Below, piece after piece: positions 7,795 through 17,570 of a stretch of DNA of 61,509 nt; within the stretch, counting starts at the first letter, position 1; each line of letters starts with the position of its first letter. The notes beneath the pieces were generated by a model. That model was not told where the DNA came from, did not search any database, and worked only from the letters and a program-made list of their open reading frames with translations. Origin of the DNA: UBA5951 sp009936885. GTDB lineage: Bacteria; Pseudomonadota; Alphaproteobacteria; Puniceispirillales; Puniceispirillaceae. Both the position numbers and the translations under genes were made by a program. Where the stretch lies: NCBI GenBank assembly GCA_937996625.1, contig CALKVA010000012.1, forward strand, positions 1 through 61,509, written 5' to 3'.

Positions 7795-9105
7795 ATGTCT
7801 ACTATCGATTATAGCGATCCAAATAATACACCTCCAATAGGAGAGGCTATTCCTTTGGGGCTTCAACATGTTTTGGCAATGTTTGCCTCAAATGTTACTC
7901 CTTCTATTATTGTTGCAGGGGCAGCGGGTTTGGCTTTTGGTGGCGCAGAACAAATTTACTTAATTCAAATGGCAATGCTTTTCGCAGGAATAGCAACCCT
8001 ATTTCAAACGGTTGGCATTGGCCCGGTCGGCGCAAAGCTTCCTATAATGCAGGGTACTAGCTTTGCATTTGTCGGTGTTTTAGCAGGCGTTGCGGCTACT
8101 CAAGGGCTAAGTGTTGCTCTGACCGCTTGTATTATAGCTGGATTAATTCATTTTGCTTTAGGTGGAGTTATTCAAAAATTGCGTTTTATGTTTCCTCCCT
8201 TAGTGACTGGTTTAGTTATTTTAGCTATTGGTTTGTATCTTATCCCAGTTGCAATAAAATACGCTGCTGGTGGCGCAGCAGATTTTCAAATGGCAGCCGA
8301 TAGCTTTGGCTCTTTGATGCATTGGACGGTTGCACTAACAGTAGTTGTTGTGTCATTGGTTTGTAAGTTTATGGCAAAAGGTTTAATTTCTAACGCAGCC
8401 GTTTTAATTGGATTAATCGCAGGTTATATAGTAGCGATTTTCTTTGGAATGGTAAGCTTTGGCAGTGTTGCAAATTCTGCGTGGATTCTAATTCCAGCTG
8501 CAATGCCATATGGATTTGAATTTAGCCTTGGAGCGGTCATAGGAGTAACACTAGTATCTTTTGTTTCTGCGATTGAGACGATTGGGGATACTTCTGCTAC
8601 AACTAAAGCTGGTTCTGGCCGAGATGCTTCGGATGAAGAAATCACAGGTGCTACGTACGCAGATGGATTAGGAACAGCCGTTGCTGGAGTTTTCGGTGGA
8701 CTACCAAATACTTCCTTTAGCCAAAACGTTGGCATAGTGGGTATGACTGGAATTATGTCACGACACGTTGTCACTATAGCCGGTATCATAATGATTATTT
8801 GTGGATTAATTCCAAAAATTGGTGCTGTTATTTCATCAATGCCACTACCCGTTTTAGGTGGAGGAGTTATAGTGATGTTTGGTATGGTAGCTGCAGCAGG
8901 AATGAATATGTTAAGCACTATTAATATGAATCGTCGCAATATGATTATAATTTCTGTCTCGTTAGCAGTAGGACTTGGACTTAACTTGGTTCCATCTGCG
9001 GTTCAATATTTACCAGGGATTTGGAAAACACTTGCCACATCAGCAGTTGCACCGACAGCTCTGTTAGCCGTTATATTAAACTTAGTGCTGCCAGAAAAAG
9101 ACTAA
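7795..9105 (+). CDS. uraA: Uracil/xanthine permease (NCS2 family, UraA-like)
   Basis: This 436-residue, multi-spanning inner-membrane protein belongs to the nucleobase-cation symporter-2 family. Family features are LGLQHVLAMFASNVTPS near the N-terminus, GTSFAFVG in the central part, and the substrate-site region AIETIGDTSATTKA near residue 260, followed by GLPNTSFSQNVG. It should import uracil or another oxopurine/pyrimidine with H+. A ribosome site (GGGAG) precedes the ATG by about 10 nt. It stands alone, preceded by about 400 bp of mostly duplicated accessory DNA and followed by a hairpin terminator. Substrate specificity within NCS2 is not certain from sequence alone. Confidence 0.92.
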   Translation: MSTIDYSDPNNTPPIGEAIPLGLQHVLAMFASNVTPSIIVAGAAGLAFGGAEQIYLIQMAMLFAGIATLFQTVGIGPVGAKLPIMQGTSFAFVGVLAGVAATQGLSVALTACIIAGLIHFALGGVIQKLRFMFPPLVTGLVILAIGLYLIPVAIKYAAGGAADFQMAADSFGSLMHWTVALTVVVVSLVCKFMAKGLISNAAVLIGLIAGYIVAIFFGMVSFGSVANSAWILIPAAMPYGFEFSLGAVIGVTLVSFVSAIETIGDTSATTKAGSGRDASDEEITGATYADGLGTAVAGVFGGLPNTSFSQNVGIVGMTGIMSRHVVTIAGIIMIICGLIPKIGAVISSMPLPVLGGGVIVMFGMVAAAGMNMLSTINMNRRNMIIISVSLAVGLGLNLVPSAVQYLPGIWKTLATSAVAPTALLAVILNLVLPEKD

Positions 9106-9123
9106 AAAATACATAAAATATTT

Positions 9124-9151
9124 AAAGCTCCTAATTAATATTAGGGGCTTT
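9124..9151 (+). terminator. Intrinsic terminator after the permease
   Basis: A 12-bp stem, AAAGCTCCTAAT / ATTAGGGGCTTT with one G-T pair, closes on a 4-nt loop 18 nt past the permease stop codon. The run after it is only moderately T-rich. Since coaD converges from the other side, it may act in both directions. Confidence 0.65.
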
Positions 9152-9308
9152 AATAACTTATTTTAATAATACATTTTTTGTCAGCTACTATCCTAAAATT
9201 CACACTAGAACTTAGATTTTAGCAACTCATGCTACAGAATATTAGGACGGAATTCTTTGCTTGAAAGTTTCTTGCTTAAATAAGTCATTTCGAAAATAGA
9301 ATTGATTG

Positions 9309-9818
9309 TTAGTTATTATCTTTAAAAACAGACCTAAGTTTGTTTGAGATGGGTTCTGGCACGAAAGATGTTACGTCACCGCCATATCTTGCAATTTCTT
9401 TTACTAGACGAGAAGCGACAAAATGCTGTTGCTCAGATGCTGTTAGAAACACCGTTTCTAAGTTTTGACTAAGTCTCTTATTAGCACTTGCCATTTGAAA
9501 CTCATACTCAAAGTCGGATACCGCTCGAAGACCCCTAATAAGCATAGATGCATTTACTTGTTTAGCAAAATCAGTAAGCAGACCTTTAAAGGCTAGAACT
9601 TCAACTGTTTCGCTAATGCTTCCTTCCGCCTTCATTTTGTTAATTTCAATTTCAACGAAAAGCTTTCGCTGTTCTAAATTAAATAATGGGTTTTTGCCGG
9701 GGTTTTCGGCAACACCAACTATCAATTTGGTACATAACATTGAGGCACGCATCATCATATCTAAATGCCCAAATGTGAGCGGGTCAAATGTACCAGGATA
9801 TAAAGCTGTATATGCCAT
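9309..9818 (-). CDS. coaD: Phosphopantetheine adenylyltransferase
   Basis: CoaD transfers AMP to 4'-phosphopantetheine, the penultimate step of coenzyme A synthesis in the cytoplasm. The 169-residue protein has the nucleotidyltransferase motif YPGTFDPLTFGH (residues 6-17), the LIRGLRAVSDFEYEFQMA block near residue 90, and SFVPEPI near the C-terminus. Length and motifs are normal. It starts 5 nt after the gyrA stop, so it is very probably co-transcribed with gyrA, an arrangement I have seen in alphaproteobacteria. Confidence 0.97.
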   Translation of the reverse strand: MAYTALYPGTFDPLTFGHLDMMMRASMLCTKLIVGVAENPGKNPLFNLEQRKLFVEIEINKMKAEGSISETVEVLAFKGLLTDFAKQVNASMLIRGLRAVSDFEYEFQMASANKRLSQNLETVFLTASEQQHFVASRLVKEIARYGGDVTSFVPEPISNKLRSVFKDNN

Positions 9819-9823
9819 TTCTG

Positions 9824-12490
9824 CTATTCCGGAGTTTCAGAATTTTCGTCTGTCGAGTCCTGTTCCATATTTTTGCTTTGGGTATCACCTACCTCTGAAC
9901 TTGACTTATCATCATCATTGAATTCAGTCACTTCAATCTCGTCTGGGTTTTCACTATCATCTTCTCTTATAATAGCAACAGAAACGACTTTTTCGTCTTC
10001 AGCAAGCTCAAAAAGCCTCACGCCCTGGGTTTTTCGCCCCGTAATTCGTATATTATCTCCGTCATTTCCATTAATTCTTATGCGTATAATCTGACCGGCA
10101 ATAGTTACTAACATTATCTGGTCTGTTTCAAATACGGTAAAAGACGCGACAACACTGCCATTACGCTTACTGGTCTCTATATTCGCAACGCCAAGTCCGC
10201 CTCGTCCCGTTTCGCGGTAATCATTAACTTTTGTGCGCTTGCCATAACCATTCTCACAAATAGATAGGACATATTCAGATGTTTCATCAGCAATAACACT
10301 CATCGATACAACATGATCATTACCAAGCAATCTAATGCCCCGAACGCCAGAGCTATCCCTGCCCTTAAAGACTCGGATTTCATTTACTGAAAAGCGTATA
10401 GCCTTGCCATTATTAGAAGCAAGCATGATTTGGGCATCATCCTCACAAGTGGTAACGCCAATTAATTTATCATTCTCAGCAAGCTTGATAGCAATTTTTC
10501 CATTACGCTTTATATTCACAAAATCATTAAGCTTATTACGCCTTATAGAACCAGACGAAGTAGCAAATAATATGTTTAAACTATCCCAACTCTCTTTATC
10601 CTGAGGCATCGGCATGACCGCTTGAATAATTTCATCTTTTTCAATCGGCAATAAATTTACCATTGCTTTTCCAATAGATTGCGGTGAGCCAAGAGGCAGC
10701 TTGTAGCATTTAAGCTGATAAACCATTCCTTTTGAGGTAAAGAACAGAATTGGCGTATGCGTATTAGCAACAAACAGATTAGTGACAAAATCTGCGTCAC
10801 GTGTTTTCATCCCTGCTCTACCTTTGCCGCCACGACGTTGCGCTCTGTAATCGCTCAAAACAACTCGTTTTATATAACCACGGTGAGATACAGTCACCAC
10901 CATATCTTCTTGTTGAATGAGATCCTCATCATCTTGTTCGGCTAGCGAGTCTGAAATATGGGTGCGACGCGGGGAATCCAGCTTCTCTCTTACCTCATGA
11001 AACTCTTTCAAAATGACTTCTATCATTTTGTCTTTATGAGATAAAATATCTAAATATTCAGATATCTTTACAGAGAGTTCTTGTGTTTCTTCAGCTAGCT
11101 TATCCTGCTCCATCCCTGTTAAACGTTGAAGCCTTAATTCTAAGATAGCGCGCGCTTGTGTTTCAGATAATCTATATTTGCCGTCAACAACCTCATGACC
11201 CAAATCATCGATTAGGGTAATAAAAGGAGCGACTTGTTCAGCTGGCCAGTCTTCAGCCATAAGCGCTTCCCTAGCTGCTTCTGCTGTTGGCGCGGATCTG
11301 ATCAATTGAATTATTTTACCAATCGAGGCAAGCGCAACCAGAAGACCTGCAAGTATATGTGCTCTATCACGTGCTTTGTTAAGCAAAAAGCGCGTGCGCC
11401 TTACAACCACCTCCTCTTTAAACTCACAAAATGCCTGTAAAACCTCCATCAAACTCATTTGCCCTGGTTTACCATTATTCATGGCAAGCATATTTACAGC
11501 AAAGCTAGTTTGTAATCTTGAATGTCGATAAAGCTGGTTTAAAACAACCTCGCCAGATCCATCCCGTTTGATTTCAATAACAACCCGCATTCCGTTTCTA
11601 TCAGATTCGTCACGAATGTCGGATATGCCTTCAATGATTTTATCGCGTACAAGCTCACCAATACGCTCCAGCAATAGGGCTTTATTTACCTGATAGGGTA
11701 TTTCATCAATAATAATGGCTTCTCTATCATTACCATAGGTGGTAACCGATGCCTTTGCGCGCATAATAACTGAACCACGGCCTGTCTTATAAGCATCATT
11801 AATGCCTTTGCGACCCATGATAAGTGCGCCTGTTGGAAAATCAGGGCCGGTAACAATTTCAAACAGTTCTTCTTCTGATAAATCGGGGTTCTTTAGCAAT
11901 GCGATGCACGCATCTATAACTTCATTTGGGTTATGCGGCGGGATGTTCGTTGCCATACCAACCGCTATTCCGCCAGCCCCATTAACAAGTATATTTGGGT
12001 ATTCTGCCGGCAGGACAGAAGGCTCTAGCTGGGTTTCATCATAGTTTGAGACGTAATTAACCGTGTCTTTATCAATATCTCTTAATAAGAACTCGGCGGG
12101 TCGGGCCAAGCGAGACTCAGTATAACGCATGGCCGCAGCAGAATCGCCGTCTACAGAACCAAAATTACCTTGACCATCCACAAGGGGAAGCCGCATTGAA
12201 AATGGCTGAGCCATTCGCACCATAGCTTCATAAATAGAGCTATCACCATGAGGGTGAAAATTACTTATAACATCTCCAACAATTCTTGCTGATTTTCGAT
12301 GTGGTTTAGTCCAGTCATACCCACCCTCAATCATTGCATAGAGAATGCGCCTATGCACTGGTTTCAATCCGTCTCTTACATCAGGAAGGGCTCTTGAGAC
12401 AATTACACTCATTGCATAATCGAGGTAAGAGCTTCTCATCTCTTCTGTAATTGAAACGCTATTTCCAGGTTGCTGCGGTAAATCTGTCAC
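9824..12490 (-). CDS. gyrA: DNA gyrase subunit A
   Basis: GyrA cuts and rejoins DNA in the A2B2 gyrase that introduces negative supercoils. The 888-residue protein starts with GTG. Catalytic Tyr123 lies in AAMRYTESRLA. The quinolone-determining region reads FHPHGDSSIYEAM, with Ser84 and Glu88 at the positions of E. coli Ser83 and Asp87, a quinolone-susceptible-looking pattern. The GyrA box QRRGGKG identifies it as gyrase rather than topoisomerase IV ParC. The last 50 or so residues form an acidic Asp/Glu/Ser-rich tail, which can tune supercoiling in other GyrAs. coaD follows after 5 nt. Confidence 0.98.
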   Translation of the reverse strand: MTDLPQQPGNSVSITEEMRSSYLDYAMSVIVSRALPDVRDGLKPVHRRILYAMIEGGYDWTKPHRKSARIVGDVISNFHPHGDSSIYEAMVRMAQPFSMRLPLVDGQGNFGSVDGDSAAAMRYTESRLARPAEFLLRDIDKDTVNYVSNYDETQLEPSVLPAEYPNILVNGAGGIAVGMATNIPPHNPNEVIDACIALLKNPDLSEEELFEIVTGPDFPTGALIMGRKGINDAYKTGRGSVIMRAKASVTTYGNDREAIIIDEIPYQVNKALLLERIGELVRDKIIEGISDIRDESDRNGMRVVIEIKRDGSGEVVLNQLYRHSRLQTSFAVNMLAMNNGKPGQMSLMEVLQAFCEFKEEVVVRRTRFLLNKARDRAHILAGLLVALASIGKIIQLIRSAPTAEAAREALMAEDWPAEQVAPFITLIDDLGHEVVDGKYRLSETQARAILELRLQRLTGMEQDKLAEETQELSVKISEYLDILSHKDKMIEVILKEFHEVREKLDSPRRTHISDSLAEQDDEDLIQQEDMVVTVSHRGYIKRVVLSDYRAQRRGGKGRAGMKTRDADFVTNLFVANTHTPILFFTSKGMVYQLKCYKLPLGSPQSIGKAMVNLLPIEKDEIIQAVMPMPQDKESWDSLNILFATSSGSIRRNKLNDFVNIKRNGKIAIKLAENDKLIGVTTCEDDAQIMLASNNGKAIRFSVNEIRVFKGRDSSGVRGIRLLGNDHVVSMSVIADETSEYVLSICENGYGKRTKVNDYRETGRGGLGVANIETSKRNGSVVASFTVFETDQIMLVTIAGQIIRIRINGNDGDNIRITGRKTQGVRLFELAEDEKVVSVAIIREDDSENPDEIEVTEFNDDDKSSSEVGDTQSKNMEQDSTDENSETPE

Positions 12491-12554
12491 TATTTTTTTA
12501 AACCTTTATATACTCATTTGATCTGAGTATCTTTACTTTTTTTATTATATCACA

Positions 12555-12563
12555 TTATCCACA
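12555..12563 (+). promoter_or_regulatory. Consensus DnaA box upstream of gyrA
   Basis: TTATCCACA matches the strict DnaA-box consensus (TTATNCACA) and lies about 65 nt upstream of the gyrA start. Only one box is seen, so this is not an origin. It could couple gyrA expression to DnaA activity, or be chance. Confidence 0.35.
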
Positions 12564-12680
12564 AAAAACACTAGATATAGTTATGAACATGCAAGTCTCA
12601 CACACCATTTATGTTTTTGATTTATGTTTTTGATTTGCGTTTTAAGGTTACGGTTTCGTAATGCGCAAGAAATAAGCTGT

Positions 12681-13187
12681 TTAAAAGGGTATATCATCAT
12701 CTAAATCATTCATTGGGGGCAATTGACTGCCGCCTGACGACTGACCAGAGGTTGGCGAATTTTGGACTGAGTCTTGCGAAGGTTGGTAGGGGTCGGATTG
12801 CATAGTATCACTGCCGCCTAGTTGTTGAGAATCCCCTCTGCCGCCAAGCAAGGTTAACTCCCCCTTAAAGCGGGATATAACTATTTCTGTTGTGTATTTC
12901 TCAACACCTTGCTGGTCTGTCCATTTGCGGGTTTGCAACTGTCCCTCAATATAAACATTACTACCTTTTCGCAGATATTGCTCTGCAATCCTTGCTATGT
13001 TTTCATTGAATATTACAACACGGTGCCATTCGGTTTTTTCTCTCTGTTCGCCAGAGTTTCTATCCTTCCAACGCTCGGAGGTTGCAATTGATAAATTAAC
13101 AATCTTATTGCCATCTTGGCTTGCTCTGACATCAGGGTCTCGTCCAAGATTGCCTAATAAGATAACTTTATTTACACTTCCTGCCAT
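12681..13187 (-). CDS. ssb: Single-stranded DNA-binding protein
   Basis: SSB coats single-stranded DNA during replication, repair and recombination. The 168-residue protein has an N-terminal OB fold (about 1-112; SVNKVILLGNLGRDPD, EKTEWHRVVIFNE, GSNVYIEGQLQTRKW), a Gly/Ser/Gln-rich linker, and the acidic protein-interaction tip DLDDDIPF. It is divergent from uvrA, a common pairing in alphaproteobacteria. The 171-bp spacer shows no clear GTTC-N7-GTTC LexA box. Confidence 0.97.
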   Translation of the reverse strand: MAGSVNKVILLGNLGRDPDVRASQDGNKIVNLSIATSERWKDRNSGEQREKTEWHRVVIFNENIARIAEQYLRKGSNVYIEGQLQTRKWTDQQGVEKYTTEIVISRFKGELTLLGGRGDSQQLGGSDTMQSDPYQPSQDSVQNSPTSGQSSGGSQLPPMNDLDDDIPF

Positions 13188-13358
13188 TAGTATCTCCTGC
13201 CATAGATGATAGATTGCAATTTTTAAAAACTGGGCTATTTAAATTAATATGAATTAAGGTATTAACACCGTAACTCGTGATTTAAAAAGACACTCAAAAC
13301 TATAGATCTTAATTTAACAGAATTAATTAAGAATGTAACTTAAAAACATTGGTAAGCC

Positions 13359-16223
13359 ATGACAGATATCAGCAGAAAAATTAGTGTTCGCGGCGCAAAA
13401 GAACATAATCTAAAAAATATAAATCTTGATATCCCACGTGATAAGTTAATTGTATTTACAGGTCTTTCAGGGTCTGGAAAATCGTCCCTCGCTTTTGACA
13501 CAATATATGCCGAAGGTCAGCGAAGATATGTTGAATCCCTGTCTGCTTATGCAAGACAGTTTTTAGAGATGATGCAAAAGCCAGATGTTGATTTAATCGA
13601 GGGATTATCCCCTGCTATTTCAATAGAGCAAAAGACAACGTCACGTAACCCCCGTTCGACTGTTGGTACTGTAACTGAAATTTATGATTATATGCGACTG
13701 TTATGGGCCCGTGTTGGGACTCCATACTCTCCTGCCACTGGATTACCAATCAAGTCACAAACAGTCTCCCAGATGGTTGATATCGTTATAGAGATGCCAG
13801 AAAATAGTAGATTAATGTTATTATCACCTGTCGTAAGAGGGCGAAAAGGTGAATATAAAAAAGAACTCGCTGGATTTCTTCAAAAAGGGTTTAGTCGAGT
13901 CCGAATTGATGGCGCGTTATATGATTTGGACGCAACCCCTTCACTCGATAAAAAGAAAAAGCATGATATTGAAATTGTAATAGACAGGATAGTGCTTAAA
14001 GGCGATTTTGATACGCTTGCTACAAGATTAGCAGATTCATTGGAAATTGCTTTATCCCTTTCTGATGGCCTTGCGTATGTGCAAGATGTAGCAACAAACA
14101 AACAAACCGTGTTTTCTGCAAAATTTGCCTGTCCAGTATCAGGGTTCACAATTGATGAGATTGAACCTAGGTTATTCTCCTTTAACAATCCGTTTGGAGC
14201 CTGTCCTTTATGCGATGGATTAGGTGTAAGTAGTCACTTTGACGAACAACTCATAGTGCCAAGCAAAAGCAAAAGCCTTCGCGATGGAGCCATTGCGCCT
14301 TGGGCCAATTCTTCATCCAAATATTACTTACAAACGCTTCAATCGCTTGCCAAACAATTTGGGTTTTCAGTAGAGGTTGCGTTCAGCGAGCTACCCCCTG
14401 GTTTTCAAGACATAATTTTACATGGCAGTGGTGGTCAGAGTGTAGAGATGGTCTATGATGATGGGCTTCGATCTTATAAAACACGCAAACCGTTTGAGGG
14501 TATTGTTCCAAATCTAACTCGCCGATATCGAGAAACTGATTCTAACTGGGTACGAGAAGAGCTGGAAAAATACCGAACTGTCCAGCCCTGTGATGCTTGC
14601 AAAGGAAAGCGTTTAAAGCCAGAATCGCTTGCTGTAAAAATAGCCAATAAAGACATATCTGATATTGCCGCACTTTCTATCGGAGATGCGGTCATATGGT
14701 TTCAAGAATTATCTATTTCGCTGACCACAAAAGAGCAGGAGATTGCATCTCGTATTCTAAAAGAAATAAATGAGCGGCTTGGTTTTCTAAACAATGTTGG
14801 ATTAAATTATTTGAATTTGTCCAGAAACTCTGGAACATTGTCTGGCGGTGAATCACAACGTATACGACTTGCCTCGCAAATTGGAAGTGGACTTACTGGC
14901 GTTCTTTATGTGCTTGATGAGCCCTCTATTGGATTGCATCAAAGAGATAATGACAGGCTTCTTGGAACACTTACGAGGCTCCGTGATTTGGGAAATACAG
15001 TGATTGTGGTTGAGCATGATGAAGATGCTATTCGTTCAGCTGATTTTGTGGTTGATATCGGACCTGGAGCCGGTATTCATGGCGGACATGTGATTGCATC
15101 TGGAACGGCTGAGACCATTATGAGTGTTCCTGACTCAATCACTGGGCAATATTTATCAGGCATAAAACAAATAGCTATCCCCAATAAGCGCAGAAAAATA
15201 AACCAAAAACGCGTTTTATCTATTGTCAAGGCAAGTGGAAATAATCTGCGTTCTGTTACAGTTGATCTCCCCCTTGGGATGCTTGTTTGTGTGAGCGGTG
15301 TATCGGGCAGCGGCAAATCTACCTTGGTATTAGAAACTTTATGGAAAACACTGGCACGCGATTTACATCGAGCACGTGAAATCCCGTCAAGCTGCGAGAA
15401 AATTGAGGGAATACATCATCTTGATAAGGTAGTTGATATAGATCAATCCCCAATTGGAAGAACACCTCGTTCTAACCCTGCTACTTATACTGGGGCCTTT
15501 ACCCCAATCCGCGAATGGTTTTCTGGATTACCAGAAGCAAAGGTAAGAGGATATACTCCTGGTCGCTTTTCATTTAATGTTAAGGGCGGGCGATGTGAGA
15601 GTTGTCAGGGAGATGGCGTTATTAAAATAGAGATGCATTTCCTGCCTGACGTTTATGTGACTTGCGATGTTTGTAAGGGTAAGAGATACAACAGAGAGAC
15701 GTTAGAAATTAAATTTAAAGGCAATTCAATCGCTGATATATTGGATATGAGTATTGAGGATGGGGTTAGGTTTTTCTCCGCTGTCCCATCTATTCGAGAA
15801 AAGCTAGAGACCATGCTGCGTGTGGGTTTGGGGTATGTGAAAATCGGACAGCAGGCAACAACACTCTCAGGCGGGGAAGCGCAGCGCGTTAAATTATCGA
15901 AAGAGCTATCCAGAAGAGCCACTGGCAAAACAGTCTATATTCTGGACGAGCCTACCACTGGATTACATTTTGAGGATATCGCCAAACTGTTAGAAGTGCT
16001 CCAAGAGTTAGTTGATAATGGAAATAGCGTTATTATTATTGAACATAATCTAGATGTTATTAAAACAGCAGATTGGGTAATTGATTTAGGACCTGAGGGC
16101 GGTATTGGCGGAGGCCAAATTATAGCTGTGGGAACACCAGAACAAATAGCAGAAAATCCTGATTCTTATACAGGTCACCATTTAAAGCGGCTATTATCAG
16201 TAAAACATGAAAAGGCAAGCTGA
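13359..16223 (+). CDS. uvrA: Excinuclease ABC subunit A
   Basis: UvrA is the damage-recognition ATPase of nucleotide excision repair and loads UvrB on lesions. The 954-residue protein has two ABC modules: Walker A GLSGSGKSSLAF (near 35) and GVSGSGKSTLVL (near 650), and signatures LSGGESQRIRLA and LSGGEAQRVKLS. Zinc-finger cysteines appear in CPLCDG/CDACKGKR and in CESCQGDG/CDVCKGKRYN. Length is standard. Its stop codon overlaps the trmFO start (TGATG), so the two genes are probably translated from one message. Confidence 0.98.
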   Translation: MTDISRKISVRGAKEHNLKNINLDIPRDKLIVFTGLSGSGKSSLAFDTIYAEGQRRYVESLSAYARQFLEMMQKPDVDLIEGLSPAISIEQKTTSRNPRSTVGTVTEIYDYMRLLWARVGTPYSPATGLPIKSQTVSQMVDIVIEMPENSRLMLLSPVVRGRKGEYKKELAGFLQKGFSRVRIDGALYDLDATPSLDKKKKHDIEIVIDRIVLKGDFDTLATRLADSLEIALSLSDGLAYVQDVATNKQTVFSAKFACPVSGFTIDEIEPRLFSFNNPFGACPLCDGLGVSSHFDEQLIVPSKSKSLRDGAIAPWANSSSKYYLQTLQSLAKQFGFSVEVAFSELPPGFQDIILHGSGGQSVEMVYDDGLRSYKTRKPFEGIVPNLTRRYRETDSNWVREELEKYRTVQPCDACKGKRLKPESLAVKIANKDISDIAALSIGDAVIWFQELSISLTTKEQEIASRILKEINERLGFLNNVGLNYLNLSRNSGTLSGGESQRIRLASQIGSGLTGVLYVLDEPSIGLHQRDNDRLLGTLTRLRDLGNTVIVVEHDEDAIRSADFVVDIGPGAGIHGGHVIASGTAETIMSVPDSITGQYLSGIKQIAIPNKRRKINQKRVLSIVKASGNNLRSVTVDLPLGMLVCVSGVSGSGKSTLVLETLWKTLARDLHRAREIPSSCEKIEGIHHLDKVVDIDQSPIGRTPRSNPATYTGAFTPIREWFSGLPEAKVRGYTPGRFSFNVKGGRCESCQGDGVIKIEMHFLPDVYVTCDVCKGKRYNRETLEIKFKGNSIADILDMSIEDGVRFFSAVPSIREKLETMLRVGLGYVKIGQQATTLSGGEAQRVKLSKELSRRATGKTVYILDEPTTGLHFEDIAKLLEVLQELVDNGNSVIIIEHNLDVIKTADWVIDLGPEGGIGGGQIIAVGTPEQIAENPDSYTGHHLKRLLSVKHEKAS

Positions 16224-17566
16224 TGAGTTCTGTATTGCATATTATTGGCGGGGGTCTTGCTGGCACAGAAGCCGCTTGGCAGGCCGCTAGCCTTGGAATA
16301 GAGGTTGTTTTATATGAAATGCGCCCTATCCGAAAAACAGAAGTTCATAAGACAGAAACACTTGCTGAGCTTGTTTGTTCTAATTCATTTCGCTCTGATG
16401 ACCATCAATCAAATGCGGTAGGCGTTTTGCATCAAGAAATGAGAATGATGAACTCTCTAATTATTCAAATAGCTGATTTACATAAAGTTCCTGCTGGCGG
16501 TGCTTTAGCGGTAGATAGAGAATTATTTGCAAGTGAGGTTGAACATCGCATATCCTCTCATCCAAACATAACCCTAAAAAGAGAAGAGATTACATCCTTA
16601 GATAATTCTGATTGGGAAAATATAATAATCGCCACAGGCCCACTAACAGCTGAGCCGCTAGCAGAGGCTATAAAAGCTAAAACAGGAGAAGCAGATTTAG
16701 CCTTTTTTGATGCTATTGCGCCTATTGTTTATTTTGAAACTATAAATATGGATATTGCATGGTTTCAATCCCGCTATGACAAGGGGGATGGCAAAGACTA
16801 TATTAATTGCCCCATGAACAAAAATCAGTATGAAGCTTTTATCGAAGCTCTTAATGCTGGGGATAAGATGATGTTTAAAGAATGGGAAGAAAACACTCCC
16901 TATTTTGATGGCTGTATGCCAATAGAGATAATGGCCTCCAGAGGTCCAGAGACACTACGCTTTGGCCCGATGAAGCCAGTTGGGCTTACAAATGCACATG
17001 ATAAATCACGACCCTATGCTGTGGTACAATTGCGTCAGGATAATATGCTTGGAAGCTTATTTAATATTGTTGGTTTTCAGACAAAGCTAAAATATGCTGA
17101 GCAAACTAGAATATTTAGAATGATACCAGGGCTAGAAGAAGCTGAGTTTGCTCGTCTTGGTGGATTACACAGAAACACCTTTATTAATACCCCTCGTCTT
17201 CTGGACGCCCAGCTACGTCTAAGAGCATATCCCAAAATTAGGTTTGCAGGCCAGATCACAGGTGTTGAAGGTTATGTAGAATCTGCTGCAATTGGTGGCA
17301 TGGTAGGTAAAATGGCAGCTCATGAGATATTGGCAAAGCAGTGGCATTCGCCGCCAGAGGATACAGCTCATGGCGCTCTTTTAACACATCTAACAAGTGG
17401 AGCAGTTAGTGATAGTTTTCAGCCTATGAATGTTAATTTTGGACTGTTTCCACCACTTTTGAACGCAGATAATAAATCAAAAAAATTAAGAGGACGGGAT
17501 AGAAAAGCGGCTTATGCTTCACGCTCTCTATCCAGTATGGAACAGTTTTTAGAAGTACAAAGCTGA
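16223..17566 (+). CDS. trmFO: Methylenetetrahydrofolate-tRNA-(uracil-54-C5) methyltransferase TrmFO
   Basis: TrmFO makes ribothymidine at tRNA position 54 using methylenetetrahydrofolate and FADH2. The 447-residue protein has the N-terminal FAD-binding motif IIGGGLAGTEAAW (residues 6-18), the family-specific block LAELVCSNSFRSDD near residue 48, and GAFFDA-like FFDAIAPIV near 172. C-terminal GLHRNTFINTPRLLD and ITGVEGYVESAA complete the family pattern. It overlaps uvrA by one base. It converges with the next gene, with only 4 nt between stop codons. Confidence 0.96.
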   Translation: MSSVLHIIGGGLAGTEAAWQAASLGIEVVLYEMRPIRKTEVHKTETLAELVCSNSFRSDDHQSNAVGVLHQEMRMMNSLIIQIADLHKVPAGGALAVDRELFASEVEHRISSHPNITLKREEITSLDNSDWENIIIATGPLTAEPLAEAIKAKTGEADLAFFDAIAPIVYFETINMDIAWFQSRYDKGDGKDYINCPMNKNQYEAFIEALNAGDKMMFKEWEENTPYFDGCMPIEIMASRGPETLRFGPMKPVGLTNAHDKSRPYAVVQLRQDNMLGSLFNIVGFQTKLKYAEQTRIFRMIPGLEEAEFARLGGLHRNTFINTPRLLDAQLRLRAYPKIRFAGQITGVEGYVESAAIGGMVGKMAAHEILAKQWHSPPEDTAHGALLTHLTSGAVSDSFQPMNVNFGLFPPLLNADNKSKKLRGRDRKAAYASRSLSSMEQFLEVQS

Positions 17567-17570
17567 TTTG

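Noticed and set aside
8424..8939. 171-aa minus-strand ORF inside the uracil permease
   Set aside because: It is fully antisense to a conserved NCS2 gene, and its Pro/Thr/Ile-rich composition is what the complement of a membrane protein gives.
13188..13358. LexA/SOS box between ssb and uvrA
   Set aside because: I looked for GTTC-N7-GTTC or GAAC-type sites and found none, so SOS control is not supported by this spacer.
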